Shown in pieces: positions 29,801 to 37,515 of a DNA stretch of 64,000 nucleotides (the first letter of the stretch is position 1; every line of letters begins with the position of its first letter). The DNA comes from RI-153 sp963721725 (lineage in GTDB: Bacteria; Chloroflexota; Anaerolineae; Caldilineales; Caldilineaceae): positions 62,001 through 126,000 of the forward strand of contig CAVRLX010000020.1 of the NCBI GenBank assembly GCA_963721725.1, read 5' to 3'. A model generated the notes under the pieces. The model was given only the letters and a program-made list of their open reading frames with translations, did not search any database and had not been told where the DNA came from. Position numbers and translations under genes: made by a program.

Positions 29801-30329
29801 ACGATCAACGTGCAGTTCATCGCCTATGCTGACACCACCAACCTGGCGGCACAGGCTCCGTGTATCCGCAATGGCGAAACCTGTAACGTGGCCCTGGTCA
29901 ACGGCGCATTCTGGGATCCCGACGGCGTGGGTGGTACACCGCCACAGTCTGGCCTCCCCGCCCTGTCGGACAAGGACGATGCCAACGTGCTCTCGCCCAC
30001 ATCTGTGGCGCTGGCCGATGCTTCGATGACCTTTAGCGATGCGGGTGTGGCTCTGCAATGGCAGACACACGATGAGAGCAACTTTGCTGGCTTCGAGCTG
30101 CAACGCTGGGAGAATGGCACAGCCACGATCATCACAACCATGTCCGCCGAGAAGGCAGGCCAGCCCGCCGGGTCAACCTACCACTATCTGGACAACACGG
30201 TGGAAAGTGGCAAGATCTATGTCTATGAACTGCGGATCATGTCGTTGGATGGTTCGTTCTACAGTGCAGAATTGGGGCAAATCAGCACAGGCCAGCATCT
30301 CTATCTGCCCGACCGTTTCCAGCCGCTAA
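20818..30329 (+). CDS. Giant secreted multi-domain surface protein with SdrD B-like and DUF11 repeats (two frame breaks)
   Basis: About 3,170 residues. Signal peptide at the N-terminus ('WVLAALLIATLFGVV', cleavage near 'TAFAAPTA'), then a DNRLRE-like domain (to about 21.5 kb), two CBM9/DOMON-like blocks starting 'VLDGKRDDAY' (21.9 kb) and 'VVDGLLDDGY' (23.3 kb), and three DUF11 domains (22.9, 24.6, 29.5 kb). I count 13 SdrD B-like domains, recognisable by 'GDxVWxDxNGDGxxxxGEPG' calcium-type loops, at about 22.56, 23.87, 24.18, 25.86, 26.20, 26.64, 27.00, 27.34, 27.73, 28.08, 28.45, 28.76 and 29.15 kb. A fibronectin-like module ends it. Frame breaks near 27718 and about 30311; after the second the protein ends '...HLYLPTVSSR' at 30329, just before a terminator. 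Likely a cell-surface or sheath adhesin. Confidence 0.85.
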
Positions 30330-30349
30330 GGCGCGAGACGGACGGTAAC

Positions 30350-30387
30350 AAAAAAGCTCGCCGGACATCTGTCCGGCGAGCTTTTTT
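30350..30387. terminator. Bidirectional hairpin terminator
   Basis: 'AAAAAAGCTCGCCGGAC' and its inverse around ATCT. It lies 20 bases after the corrected stop of the giant gene and 14 bases before the maoC stop, serving both converging genes. The uncorrected plus frame would read through it to 30469, which supports the frame break. Confidence 0.9.
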
Positions 30388-30401
30388 GATTGGTATCAAC
30401 C

Positions 30402-30869
30402 TTACCCCGGCTGATTTTTACACAACAGATTCCAACTTCCCCGCTGGCAGACTTCATCTTTCTGGTTGAACACTTCCATTTTGAAGGTGATCTGCCCGCC
30501 GCCCAGCCGCTTCATCTCTTTCTTTTCCTCAATTGTCGTGCGCAGCCGCACCGTGTCGCCAATCAGCACGGGACGGCGAAACTGCCATTCCAGCCCCATA
30601 AAGGCCTGCACCGTCTCTTCCATAAATCCCATACGCACGGCCAGACCGCTGGCAATGCTCAGCACCAAAAGGCCGTGGGCAATACGCTGACCGAACATCT
30701 GCGACTTGCTATAGTCGGCGTCGGTGTGGATGCGGTTCCAATCGCCGGAAAGCGCCGCAAAGTTCACAATATCGGCCTCGGTGATGGTGCGGCCTACGCT
30801 TTCGGCGCTGTCGCCGATCTCGAATTCTTCAAAATAGAGGCCCTGGGGTGGTGTCATTTTTCGGGTCAT
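30402..30869 (-). CDS. MaoC-family hydratase/dehydratase
   Basis: A 155-residue single hot-dog-fold protein. The hydratase-2 motif is seen as 'DWNRIHTDADYSK...QRIAHGLLVLS' with the catalytic Asp/His arrangement near residues 43-48. The family hydrates enoyl-CoA in fatty-acid or polyhydroxyalkanoate metabolism. The start at 30869 is chosen because conserved sequence begins at 'LYFEEFEIGDSAE'; the ATG at 30857 is an alternative, and the longer frame to 30920 adds unconserved residues. No SD is strong. Monocistronic, with a shared terminator downstream. Confidence 0.9.
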   Translation of the reverse strand: MTRKMTPPQGLYFEEFEIGDSAESVGRTITEADIVNFAALSGDWNRIHTDADYSKSQMFGQRIAHGLLVLSIASGLAVRMGFMEETVQAFMGLEWQFRRPVLIGDTVRLRTTIEEKKEMKRLGGGQITFKMEVFNQKDEVCQRGSWNLLCKNQPG

Positions 30870-31058
30870 GGTTCGGTCACTTTCTCTGGTTATCTGGACA
30901 GAAGGTGGGAAGAATCTCACTGACGGCTACCCCTGGGTCGGATAGAGTAAAGACGACCAGCGCCAAAATTCGCGCTGATTGACTATCCCCCGGGCTGCGC
31001 CGTGTTATAAACGGTAAAGGCTATAAACGGTAAAGCCAAACTGAAAGGAAAATAATAA

Positions 31059-31403
31059 ATGATTTCAGACACCACAAAACAGACAAGACTGGATCGATTG
31101 GAACGGCTAAGCCGTCTGATGGATACGGCGTTTGCCATTCCTGGCACCAATATCCGCATGGGCATTGATTCACTGGTGGGGCTGATTCCAGGTTTTGGCG
31201 ATCTGGCCGGCCTGTTGATTTCGCTTTACATTATCCGCGAAGCCGCGGGCCTGGGCGCGCCGCGCCGGGCAGTGATGCGCATGATCTTCAACGTCATACT
31301 AGAAACATTGATCGGCGCAGTGCCTGTGCTGGGCGATATGTTTGACATTGCCTTCAAAGCCAATCGCCGCAATGTCAAGCTACTGCGTAAGTATACTGCG
31401 TAA
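31059..31403 (+). CDS. DUF4112 family membrane protein
   Basis: A 114-residue protein with the family's pattern 'RLERLSRLMDTAFAIPGTNIR' then 'GIDSLVGLIPGFGDLAGLLISLYII' and a repeat-like 'LIGAVPVLGDMFDIAFKANRRN'. Two short hydrophobic segments suggest a membrane protein. Function unknown. AGGAAA lies shortly before the ATG. Confidence 0.88.
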   Translation: MISDTTKQTRLDRLERLSRLMDTAFAIPGTNIRMGIDSLVGLIPGFGDLAGLLISLYIIREAAGLGAPRRAVMRMIFNVILETLIGAVPVLGDMFDIAFKANRRNVKLLRKYTA

Positions 31404-31414
31404 ATAACGCAACC

Positions 31415-31572
31415 GCGCCACAAAGGAAGCTCTTTGCACTTTGAAAAATCTCCTTTAGGGCTTACCCACTTGCTCGAGTTTTCAGGAGACCTGGCAGGTT
31501 TTTGAAACCTGTCAGGTCTAGTTCAACTGCGCAAGTTCTATCTTTGTGTGCTGCTGCGGAGTATATACGGAG
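31415..31572 (-). repeat. Repeat R3 copy split by an R2 palindrome (nested repeats)
   Basis: Read on the minus strand, 31541-31570 matches the start of repeat R3 ('TATACTCCGCAGCAGCACA' type) and 31415-31456 matches its end ('CAAA...CTTTGTGGC' type). Between them, at 31487-31519, lies an R2 palindrome with its surroundings. The match is partial, so this is a tentative reading. Confidence 0.45.
31487..31519. repeat. 33-base palindrome R2, copy 2
   Basis: 'AGACCTGGCAGGTTTT' and 'GAAACCTGTCAGGTCT', one mismatch from perfect symmetry. Nearly identical to the copy at 37187-37219. Confidence 0.8.
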
Positions 31573-31590
31573 TCAACTTTCTATACGCGA

Positions 31591-32037
31591 CTATTCGTCG
31601 CTTATTTTGTTTTTGATGAGCGTAAAGACCTGCAGCACGAAAAAGTTGAGAAGGCTGATCCCGATAGCAATTTCATAGGCATCATAGGCGACGGCGGCCC
31701 CGATAATACCCGTAGACCATAGGCTGGCTGCCGTCGCTGTGCCTTTGACGCCGTCATCGGTTTTAAGAATGGCTCCGCCGCCGATAAACCCCATGCCTGT
31801 AATCAAGCCCTGGAGAATACGTGCCTGCGCCTGTACATCGTCTGGGGCAAAGCGCAGCCCCACCAAAAGATAGCCACAGCTTGCCACTGCCACCAGCGGA
31901 AAGGTACGCAAGCCCATGCTGCGGCTTGCCATTTCACGCTCCCAGGCAACAGGCAAGGCCAGCACAAACGCGGCGCTGATGCGGAGCAAAAAAATAAGAA
32001 TCTGACTCCAGTCCACCTCAAATGGCAATGATTCCAC
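31591..32037 (-). CDS. MgtC/SapB family membrane protein
   Basis: A 148-residue MgtC-type protein with four hydrophobic segments. The family signature is 'LLRISAAFVLALPVAWERE' near the N-terminus, with 'SMGLRTFPLVAVASCGYLLVG' and 'GLITGMGFIGGGAILK' after it. MgtC proteins regulate membrane ATPase activity and survival in low magnesium; the role here is inferred. The frame can run back to 32292, but conserved sequence begins at the GTG at 32037, with GGAAGGGA upstream, so I use that start. It diverges from the kinase gene at 32174. Confidence 0.85.
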   Translation of the reverse strand: MESLPFEVDWSQILIFLLRISAAFVLALPVAWEREMASRSMGLRTFPLVAVASCGYLLVGLRFAPDDVQAQARILQGLITGMGFIGGGAILKTDDGVKGTATAASLWSTGIIGAAVAYDAYEIAIGISLLNFFVLQVFTLIKNKISDE

Positions 32038-32173
32038 CGTCGTTCCCTTCCAAACAGTTGACTGTAATGGCTGACCTGTGGCTCGTTCTGGCAAGGCCCG
32101 CCTTGTGGGGTATGATACATCAAGAAGAGTTTGGTTGCACCCCGTGAATGTAAAAACCGACGAGAAAAGAGCA

Positions 32174-32725
32174 ATGACCATGACAACGGCAGATGCGCCT
32201 CTCCTCCTCGCTGTGGGCGGGTTGCCCGGCACTGGCAAAACAACCGTCGCCCGTAGGCTGGCCCTGGCCTGTGGCGGGGAATTGATCCGCACCGATGTTG
32301 TGCGAAAACTGCTCTATCCGCAACCAACCTACACTCCAGCCGAGGTAGAGCAAGTCTATGCCGAAGTGATGCGCCGGGCTGTCGGAACTCTGCGCCGCGG
32401 GCAGTATGTGGTCATTGACGCCACCTTTCAGCGCCAATCCCAGCGCGACGCCGTAGAGGAGATCGCCCGCCAGCACGGGTTCCCCTGGCGTTTTGTGCTG
32501 GTCACTGCGGCGGAAGAAGTGATTGCAACCCGGCTCTCCCAGCGCCGCGGTGACGCCTCCGATGCGGACCTGGCCGTCTATTTACACATGCGCGCCCACT
32601 TTGAACCCGTGAACCAGCCGCATAGTCTCCTTGAGAATAGCGGCCCTCTTGAGGCACTCGAAAGCCAACTTGCGCCCTTGTTTCACCTGCTTGGGCTTCC
32701 ACGCTCACAGTCTGTACCCATGTGA
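32174..32725 (+). CDS. AAA-family/zeta-like small-molecule kinase (COG0645-like)
   Basis: A 183-residue P-loop kinase. Walker A is 'GLPGTGKTT' (residues 16-24); 'IRTDVVRKLLY' and 'VVIDATFQRQSQR' are the substrate-binding and second acidic segments of the gluconate-kinase/zeta-toxin-like fold. The family phosphorylates small molecules or nucleotide sugars; the substrate is not determined. ATG at 32174 follows AAAAGAG; a longer frame from 32078 lacks conservation. A TATGAT box (about 32114) is a possible -10 element with a weak -35. Confidence 0.8.
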   Translation: MTMTTADAPLLLAVGGLPGTGKTTVARRLALACGGELIRTDVVRKLLYPQPTYTPAEVEQVYAEVMRRAVGTLRRGQYVVIDATFQRQSQRDAVEEIARQHGFPWRFVLVTAAEEVIATRLSQRRGDASDADLAVYLHMRAHFEPVNQPHSLLENSGPLEALESQLAPLFHLLGLPRSQSVPM

Positions 32726-32758
32726 TTCCCACACCCATTCCCAAAAAAATTACCACCA

Positions 32759-32842
32759 TGACTTACGCACCAAGCAGTTGCGAGAGGAGACGTTGAACTT
32801 TTCTAAAAAGTTTAACGTCTGGGACGACTACGTAAGTCCTGA
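32759..32842. repeat. Nested inverted repeat between the kinase and the sugar ABC operon
   Basis: Outer arms TGACTTACG (32759) and CGTAAGTC (32831) are inverses; inner arms 'AGACGTTGAACTTTT' (32788) and 'AAAGTTTAACGTCT' (32807) form a second hairpin. No coding content. The region 32726-33022 otherwise holds only the ABC promoter. Confidence 0.55.
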
Positions 32843-32954
32843 CCAAGACCAGCGTACATCCTGCCCTATCCAAGTCGCACGTTAAGGTTTTGCAAAAATT
32901 TGGTTAACCTGTCCCTTTCAAATGAATTGGCCTTTGTTTAGGATAGCTTTATAC

Positions 32955-32983
32955 TTGACGTGTATCTCTGTGCAGACTATAGT
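32955..32983 (+). promoter_or_regulatory. Sigma-70-type promoter of the sugar ABC operon
   Basis: TTGACG (32955-32960), 17-base spacer, TATAGT (32978-32983), about 40 bases before the first permease ATG. Nearly consensus, so likely strong unless repressed. Confidence 0.75.
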
Positions 32984-33022
32984 TTGGGTGCGAGATCACT
33001 GTAGCCCGGAGTGGGAGAGACT

Positions 33023-34744
33023 ATGAAAAATGAGTTGGTCAACCAACCAGCTTCGACCAAGCGAGTATTTGCCAGTGACTCAGATATGAGTGTTCGGCCC
33101 CGTTTTGCACTCCTCTCAGGGCGTCAGGGGCGACGGCTGCGTGAATCGCTGCTGGCCTATCTGTTTCTCTTTCCCGCTTTCCTGATCATTAGCATGTTCG
33201 GGATCTTTCCGCTAATTTTTGCCGCCTATCAAAGCATGTTGCGCGGCGTCAACCGTATCATCGGCACCTATGACGGCTTTGGCAACTACATCAAAGCCAT
33301 CGGCGAGCTAACCTATGTGCTGGGGTTTGGGGGGGCGCTTTTGCTGATTGTGCTGGCTGTACGCATGGTGTGGGCGGCACGCAGCCAAGCTATGTTGACA
33401 AAGAATGCGTTTGCCATGTGGGCGTTGCCGGGCGTTGTGTTGGGGATCAGTGTCCTGGCTTGGCTAAGTTGGATTTTTCGCCTCTTGCCGTTGCTGCTTG
33501 CCATCCCCGATCAAATGCGCGTGCGCCGGGGGACGCCGCCGCCTTTTGAAGAACTCGCCCTGAGCGCGCTCACCGATCCCAGTGTAATAGGCACGTTCGG
33601 CGTGGCGCTGGGCCTTTTGATCGGGGGGGTGGCGCTCAACATTTTTCTCTCGCGAGGGCGCAGCCTTCAGGCCAAAAACTTTACAGGCTCATTCACCGCC
33701 GCCACGGTCATGATCGGGGCGGGGGCCGTAATTGGGCTACTTACATGGACGGAGTTGCAATTTCGCACAGCCCAAGCTGCCGAGACAGGCGGGCTGGATG
33801 TCTGGTCACAGGCGGTGCTAATCGGCACAGGCTTTCTATTGCTCTGGCTCTCCTGGCAAGTTTGGCAAAGTGCCTCGGATCGCTCCTCGAATTTGGAAAC
33901 GGCCCTGCGCTTGGCTGCCGGGGCCATGCTGTTGGTGGGCGCGTGGCTGTTGATCGCCGAACTGCCGCGGGCGATTGGCTCCGGGGATAGCCTGTGGCGC
34001 AACAGCTTGATGGCAACCTTCTACTATGCCTTGGGCACTGTGCCCACGCAGTTGATCATTTCGCTGCTGCTGGCGGTGCTGCTTTTCCAAGAGATCAAAG
34101 GGCGCGATTTCTTCCGCGTGGTCTATTTTCTGCCCTACATTGCCCCCTTTGTGGGCACGGCAGCGGTTTTCAAGATTATCTTCTCTAGCCGACCCTCAGC
34201 GCCCATCAACGCCATCCTCAACTTTTTTGGCATCTCTTCGCTCCAATGGCTCAACGAACCAGCGGGCATCACCAACATGCTTACCCCAGGGCTAGACCTG
34301 CCGGGATGGGCGATTGGCCCCAGTCTGGCGTTGGTGGTGATCATGGTCTATGGCGTGTGGACTTTCTTCGGCTTTAACACTGTGGTCTTTTTGGCGGGCT
34401 TGGGCAACATCCCCCCCGAAACCTACGAAGCCGCCTCGATTGATGGAGCCAGCCGTTGGGCACAGTTCCGCCACATCACGCTGCCCTTGCTCTCGCCCAC
34501 CATTTACTTTCTCACGCTCTATTCGGTCATCGGCACCTTCAAAGCCTTTAACCACATTTATGTGCTGCGCACCGGGGCGGCCTTGGGCACAACCGACACA
34601 GCCAGCGTGGTGATCTTCCAAATGTTCAAGCGCGATACTCGCTACGGGTATGCCTCAGCTTTGGCGATCTTGCTGCTGCTGATTATTATTATTTTGACGG
34701 TGATCAACAACCGTGTTGCCAGCAATCGGGTGCATTATGGCTAA
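33023..34744 (+). CDS. Sugar ABC transporter permease, MalF-like, with a large inserted membrane region
   Basis: About 573 residues against a usual length near 300. The first helix ('YLFLFPAFLIISMFGIFPLIFAAYQSM') and the C-terminal half with the EAA loop ('YEAASIDGASRWAQFRHITLPLLSPT') are ordinary for binding-protein-dependent permeases. Between them, roughly residues 80-330, lie about six extra hydrophobic segments with no counterpart in typical members; E. coli MalF has a large insertion at the same place, but periplasmic, not membrane. ATG at 33023, with GGGAGAG just upstream; GTG at 33011 is a possible alternative. The next permease overlaps it by 8 bases. Imports a sugar with the downstream binding protein; the ATPase must be elsewhere. 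Confidence 0.9.
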   Translation: MKNELVNQPASTKRVFASDSDMSVRPRFALLSGRQGRRLRESLLAYLFLFPAFLIISMFGIFPLIFAAYQSMLRGVNRIIGTYDGFGNYIKAIGELTYVLGFGGALLLIVLAVRMVWAARSQAMLTKNAFAMWALPGVVLGISVLAWLSWIFRLLPLLLAIPDQMRVRRGTPPPFEELALSALTDPSVIGTFGVALGLLIGGVALNIFLSRGRSLQAKNFTGSFTAATVMIGAGAVIGLLTWTELQFRTAQAAETGGLDVWSQAVLIGTGFLLLWLSWQVWQSASDRSSNLETALRLAAGAMLLVGAWLLIAELPRAIGSGDSLWRNSLMATFYYALGTVPTQLIISLLLAVLLFQEIKGRDFFRVVYFLPYIAPFVGTAAVFKIIFSSRPSAPINAILNFFGISSLQWLNEPAGITNMLTPGLDLPGWAIGPSLALVVIMVYGVWTFFGFNTVVFLAGLGNIPPETYEAASIDGASRWAQFRHITLPLLSPTIYFLTLYSVIGTFKAFNHIYVLRTGAALGTTDTASVVIFQMFKRDTRYGYASALAILLLLIIIILTVINNRVASNRVHYG

Positions 34745-35661
34745 TTCCTTCACCAACACGCAGCCAACGCCAGCGACCAAACGGCAGCCTGCCCACCAGC
34801 CCCGCTTCATACGTAACCTGGGTATCTACCTTGTGTTGGGCATTGGCGCGGCGGTTGCCATTGTTCCCTTTCTCTACACCATCAGCGTTTCGCTTATGAA
34901 CCTGACTGAAGCCAGCGGCGGGGCATGGTATCCGGGCCAGTTTAACGTCAATGATTGGTCGCCACGCTTTTTACAATGGGGCAATTATGCCCAAGCCTGG
35001 GAACAAGCCAACTTTTCCGACTATTTCTGGAACAGCGTACAAATTGCCGTCTATCACGATTAGCGGCGAGGTCGTTTTTTGTACACTTGCGGCCTATGCT
35101 TTCGCTCGCATGGAGTTTGCTGGCAAAAACTTTCTCTTTGCTCTGTTGCTCTCCACGCTGATGTTGCCCGAAGCCGTGACCTGGGTTCCCAATTTTATCA
35201 CCGTCTCATGGCTGGGGCGGGTTGGCCCCGTGCCGTGGATCAACAACTGGCCGGCGCTGACGATCCCATTTATGGCAAGCGCGTTTAGCATCTTCCTGTT
35301 GCGCCAGTTTTTCATGCAGATCCCCAACGATCTCTGGGATTCGGCACAAATTGACGGGGCCGGGCACATTCGCTATCTCTTACAGGTCATGGTCCCGCTT
35401 TCACAGGCCGCCATTATGACGCTGGTTCTTTTTGCCTTTATTGGCACGTGGAATTCGCTGGCCTGGCCGATTCTCGTCACCACCACGCCGGAATGGCGAC
35501 CTATTTCGTATGGTCTCTTTTCGTTTATCGACGAAGCCGGCTCACAATTCCACTTGCAAATGGCAAGTTCGGTGATTACCATGGCTCCGGTGATCCTGCT
35601 CTATTTCTTCACACAAAAGACTTTTATCGAAGGTATTTCCACATCAGGCATCAAAGGGTAG
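34737..35661 (+). CDS. Sugar ABC transporter permease, MalG-like (frame break near 35052)
   Basis: About 307 residues in two frames. Piece one (to 35063) has the first helix 'LGIYLVLGIGAAVAIVPFLYTISVSLM'. The frame breaks around 35051 in 'CCGTCTATCACG' (removing one T restores 'IAVITISGEVVF'). Piece two has the permease core and EAA-loop equivalent 'IPNDLWDSAQIDGAGHIRYLL', ending '...TFIEGISTSGIKG', the normal C-terminus of the family. The ATG at 34737 lies inside the end of the first permease gene. Membrane partner of the MalF-like subunit. Confidence 0.9.
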
Positions 35662-35744
35662 CAACGCTCCGAGGCAACCCCTCTGGAGTTTGCCATATTT
35701 AGTCCAGTTCTGTTTCTCCCACCCAAGCATAAGGAGTTCAATCC

Positions 35745-37175
35745 ATGAAACAAAGAATGCTAAGCATTGTCATGCTCTTGCTCGTCGGGGCATTGGTGAT
35801 CAGCGCCTGTGCTGTCCCCACCCCCGCCCCCGAAGCCCCGGCTGCCGAAGCGCCGGCGGCTGAAGAAGCTGCCACCGAGGAACCCGCCGAAGAAGTGCCT
35901 GCCGAAGAGATGATGGGCGACAGCTATACCGATGTCGATCCCGCTGGTCAGACTGTGGTTTGGTGGCACAACCACAGCGGTGGCCGCGAAGAAGGGCTGA
36001 AGACGTTGGTGGACGAGTTCAACAGCACCAACGAGTGGGGCATCACGGTGGACGCCCAAAATCAGGGCAGCTATGATGACATCCGCGACAAAGTCAACGC
36101 CAGCATCGCCGCCGGCGAACAACCTGCCACGCTGCTCGTGGGCTATCAAAACGATCAGGCTTTCTACCAACTCAACGACACATTGGTCGATCTTAACCTG
36201 CTCATGGACGACCCGACCTGGGGCCTGACTGCCGAGGAAAAGGCCGATTTCTACCCTTCTTTTATGGAACAGGGCATTCAGCCTCTGTTTGACAACCAAC
36301 GCCTGGGCTTCCCCCCCAACCGCTCCATGGAAGTGCTCTACTACAACCAGACCTGGCTGGAAGAGCTTGGCTTTGAGGGTCCGCCCGCCACGCCGGAAGA
36401 ATTTCAGGAAATGGCCTGTGCTGCGGCTGCGGAAAAGGGCGACGGCACGGGCGGCTACATCCTGCGCGATGACGCCTCGGCCATTGCCTCGTGGACCTTT
36501 GCCTTTGGCGGCGATGTGCTGACCGAAGATGGCACAGCGTATGTGTATAACAGTGATGCCACCGTCGAGGCCATGCAATTCCTCAAGGGGCTGTACGACG
36601 AAGGCTGCGCCTACTTCTTCACCGAAGGTTTCCCGAACCCGCAATTTGCCGCTCGCAATGCGCTCTTTACCCAGGGGTCCAGCTCTGGTATCCCGTTCTA
36701 TGCTGGTGATGTGAATACTGCCGCCACGGATCAGAGCCGCGAAGCCGACGAATGGGGGGTGACCGCCATTCCGTACACCACCGACGAACCCGTGCAGAAT
36801 CTCTACGGTGGCGATATTATGATCACCAAGACCACGCTGGAGCAAGAACTGGCGGGCTGGCTCTTCATCAAATGGCTCACCTCGCCGGAGATCCAAGCCC
36901 GTTGGGACGAGATCAGCGGCTACTTCCCCACCCGCGCCGGCACCAACGAATTCTTGACCGAATATCTTAGCGACAATCCCCAATGGGCACAGGCCGTGGA
37001 ATTGTTGCCCTATGGCGCGTATGAACCCCAGTTCATTTCGTATCAGGCCGTGCGCGACCAAGTGACCGCGGCTTTCAATGAGATCATGCAGGGGGCCGAC
37101 ATCCAAACCACGCTGGACAACCTGACGACTTCGGCCAACGAAGCGCAGGCCACCATGATGGCGGAGATGGAATAG
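35745..37175 (+). CDS. Sugar ABC transporter substrate-binding lipoprotein
   Basis: A 476-residue family 1 extracellular binding protein. Lipoprotein signal: 'MLLLVGALVISAC' with acylated Cys at about residue 22, then a low-complexity Pro/Ala/Glu linker (to about residue 60). The binding domain follows ('VVWWHNHSGGREEGLKTLVDEFN', 'LGFPPNRSMEVLYYNQTWLEEL', 'AGWLFIKWLTSPEIQARW'). AAGGAG lies 8 bases before the ATG. It is last in the operon, whereas the usual order puts it first. Likely binds a sugar, glycerol phosphate or polyol, and is followed by a palindrome and a terminator. Confidence 0.95.
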   Translation: MKQRMLSIVMLLLVGALVISACAVPTPAPEAPAAEAPAAEEAATEEPAEEVPAEEMMGDSYTDVDPAGQTVVWWHNHSGGREEGLKTLVDEFNSTNEWGITVDAQNQGSYDDIRDKVNASIAAGEQPATLLVGYQNDQAFYQLNDTLVDLNLLMDDPTWGLTAEEKADFYPSFMEQGIQPLFDNQRLGFPPNRSMEVLYYNQTWLEELGFEGPPATPEEFQEMACAAAAEKGDGTGGYILRDDASAIASWTFAFGGDVLTEDGTAYVYNSDATVEAMQFLKGLYDEGCAYFFTEGFPNPQFAARNALFTQGSSSGIPFYAGDVNTAATDQSREADEWGVTAIPYTTDEPVQNLYGGDIMITKTTLEQELAGWLFIKWLTSPEIQARWDEISGYFPTRAGTNEFLTEYLSDNPQWAQAVELLPYGAYEPQFISYQAVRDQVTAAFNEIMQGADIQTTLDNLTTSANEAQATMMAEME

Positions 37176-37186
37176 CGATGTGTCTC

Positions 37187-37219
37187 AGACCTGACAGGTT
37201 TCTGAAACCTGTCAGGTCT
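37187..37219. repeat. 33-base palindrome R2, copy 3 (perfect)
   Basis: 'AGACCTGACAGGTTTC', a single T and the exact inverse 'GAAACCTGTCAGGTCT'. It lies 11 bases after the binding-protein stop. Confidence 0.9.
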
Positions 37220-37223
37220 ACAT

Positions 37224-37257
37224 AAAAACGACGCCGGGATCTCTCGGCGTCGTTTTT
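37224..37257 (+). terminator. Terminator of the sugar ABC operon
   Basis: 'AAAAACGACGCCG' and 'CGGCGTCGTTTTT' around an 8-base loop. Confidence 0.8.
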
Positions 37258-37262
37258 GATTG

Positions 37263-37420
37263 GCGCAGCACGGGGATCAATCCCGGCGCTAAAACCAACC
37301 ATCTCCAAACCGCATGGGGATCAATCCCCGTGCTATGAGCAGCGCCCCGTCAACGGGGCTTTGGGAAACCAGCCCCATTCATGGGGCGCTGCTTCTAGCC
37401 GGGGGACTTCATCCCCCGGC
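37263..37420. repeat. Tandem cluster of four short GC-rich palindromes
   Basis: Four hairpins in a row with the same design, GC arms around a short A/T-rich core: 'CGGGGATCAATCCCG', 'GGGGATCAATCCCC', 'CCCCGTCAACGGGG' / 'GCCCCATTCATGGGGC', and 'CCGGGGGACTTCATCCCCCGG'. No coding content. Likely a repetitive extragenic palindrome cluster between the ABC operon and the symporter gene. Confidence 0.7.
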
Positions 37421-37515
37421 TCTCGTCAATCCACAAACCCTGTTGGACAATCTAGCCTACGGCCCGCTACACTATCACCCCAACATTCATCTTCCCATCT
37501 GCCCAGAGGTCCGCC

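Noticed and set aside
30330..30469. C-terminal extension of the giant protein to 30469
   Set aside because: It would translate through the hairpin terminator at 30350-30387 and into the opposing gene; the shifted frame ends naturally at 30329.
37263..37420. CRISPR array
   Set aside because: The palindromic units differ in sequence and spacing, and there are no cas genes or uniform spacers.
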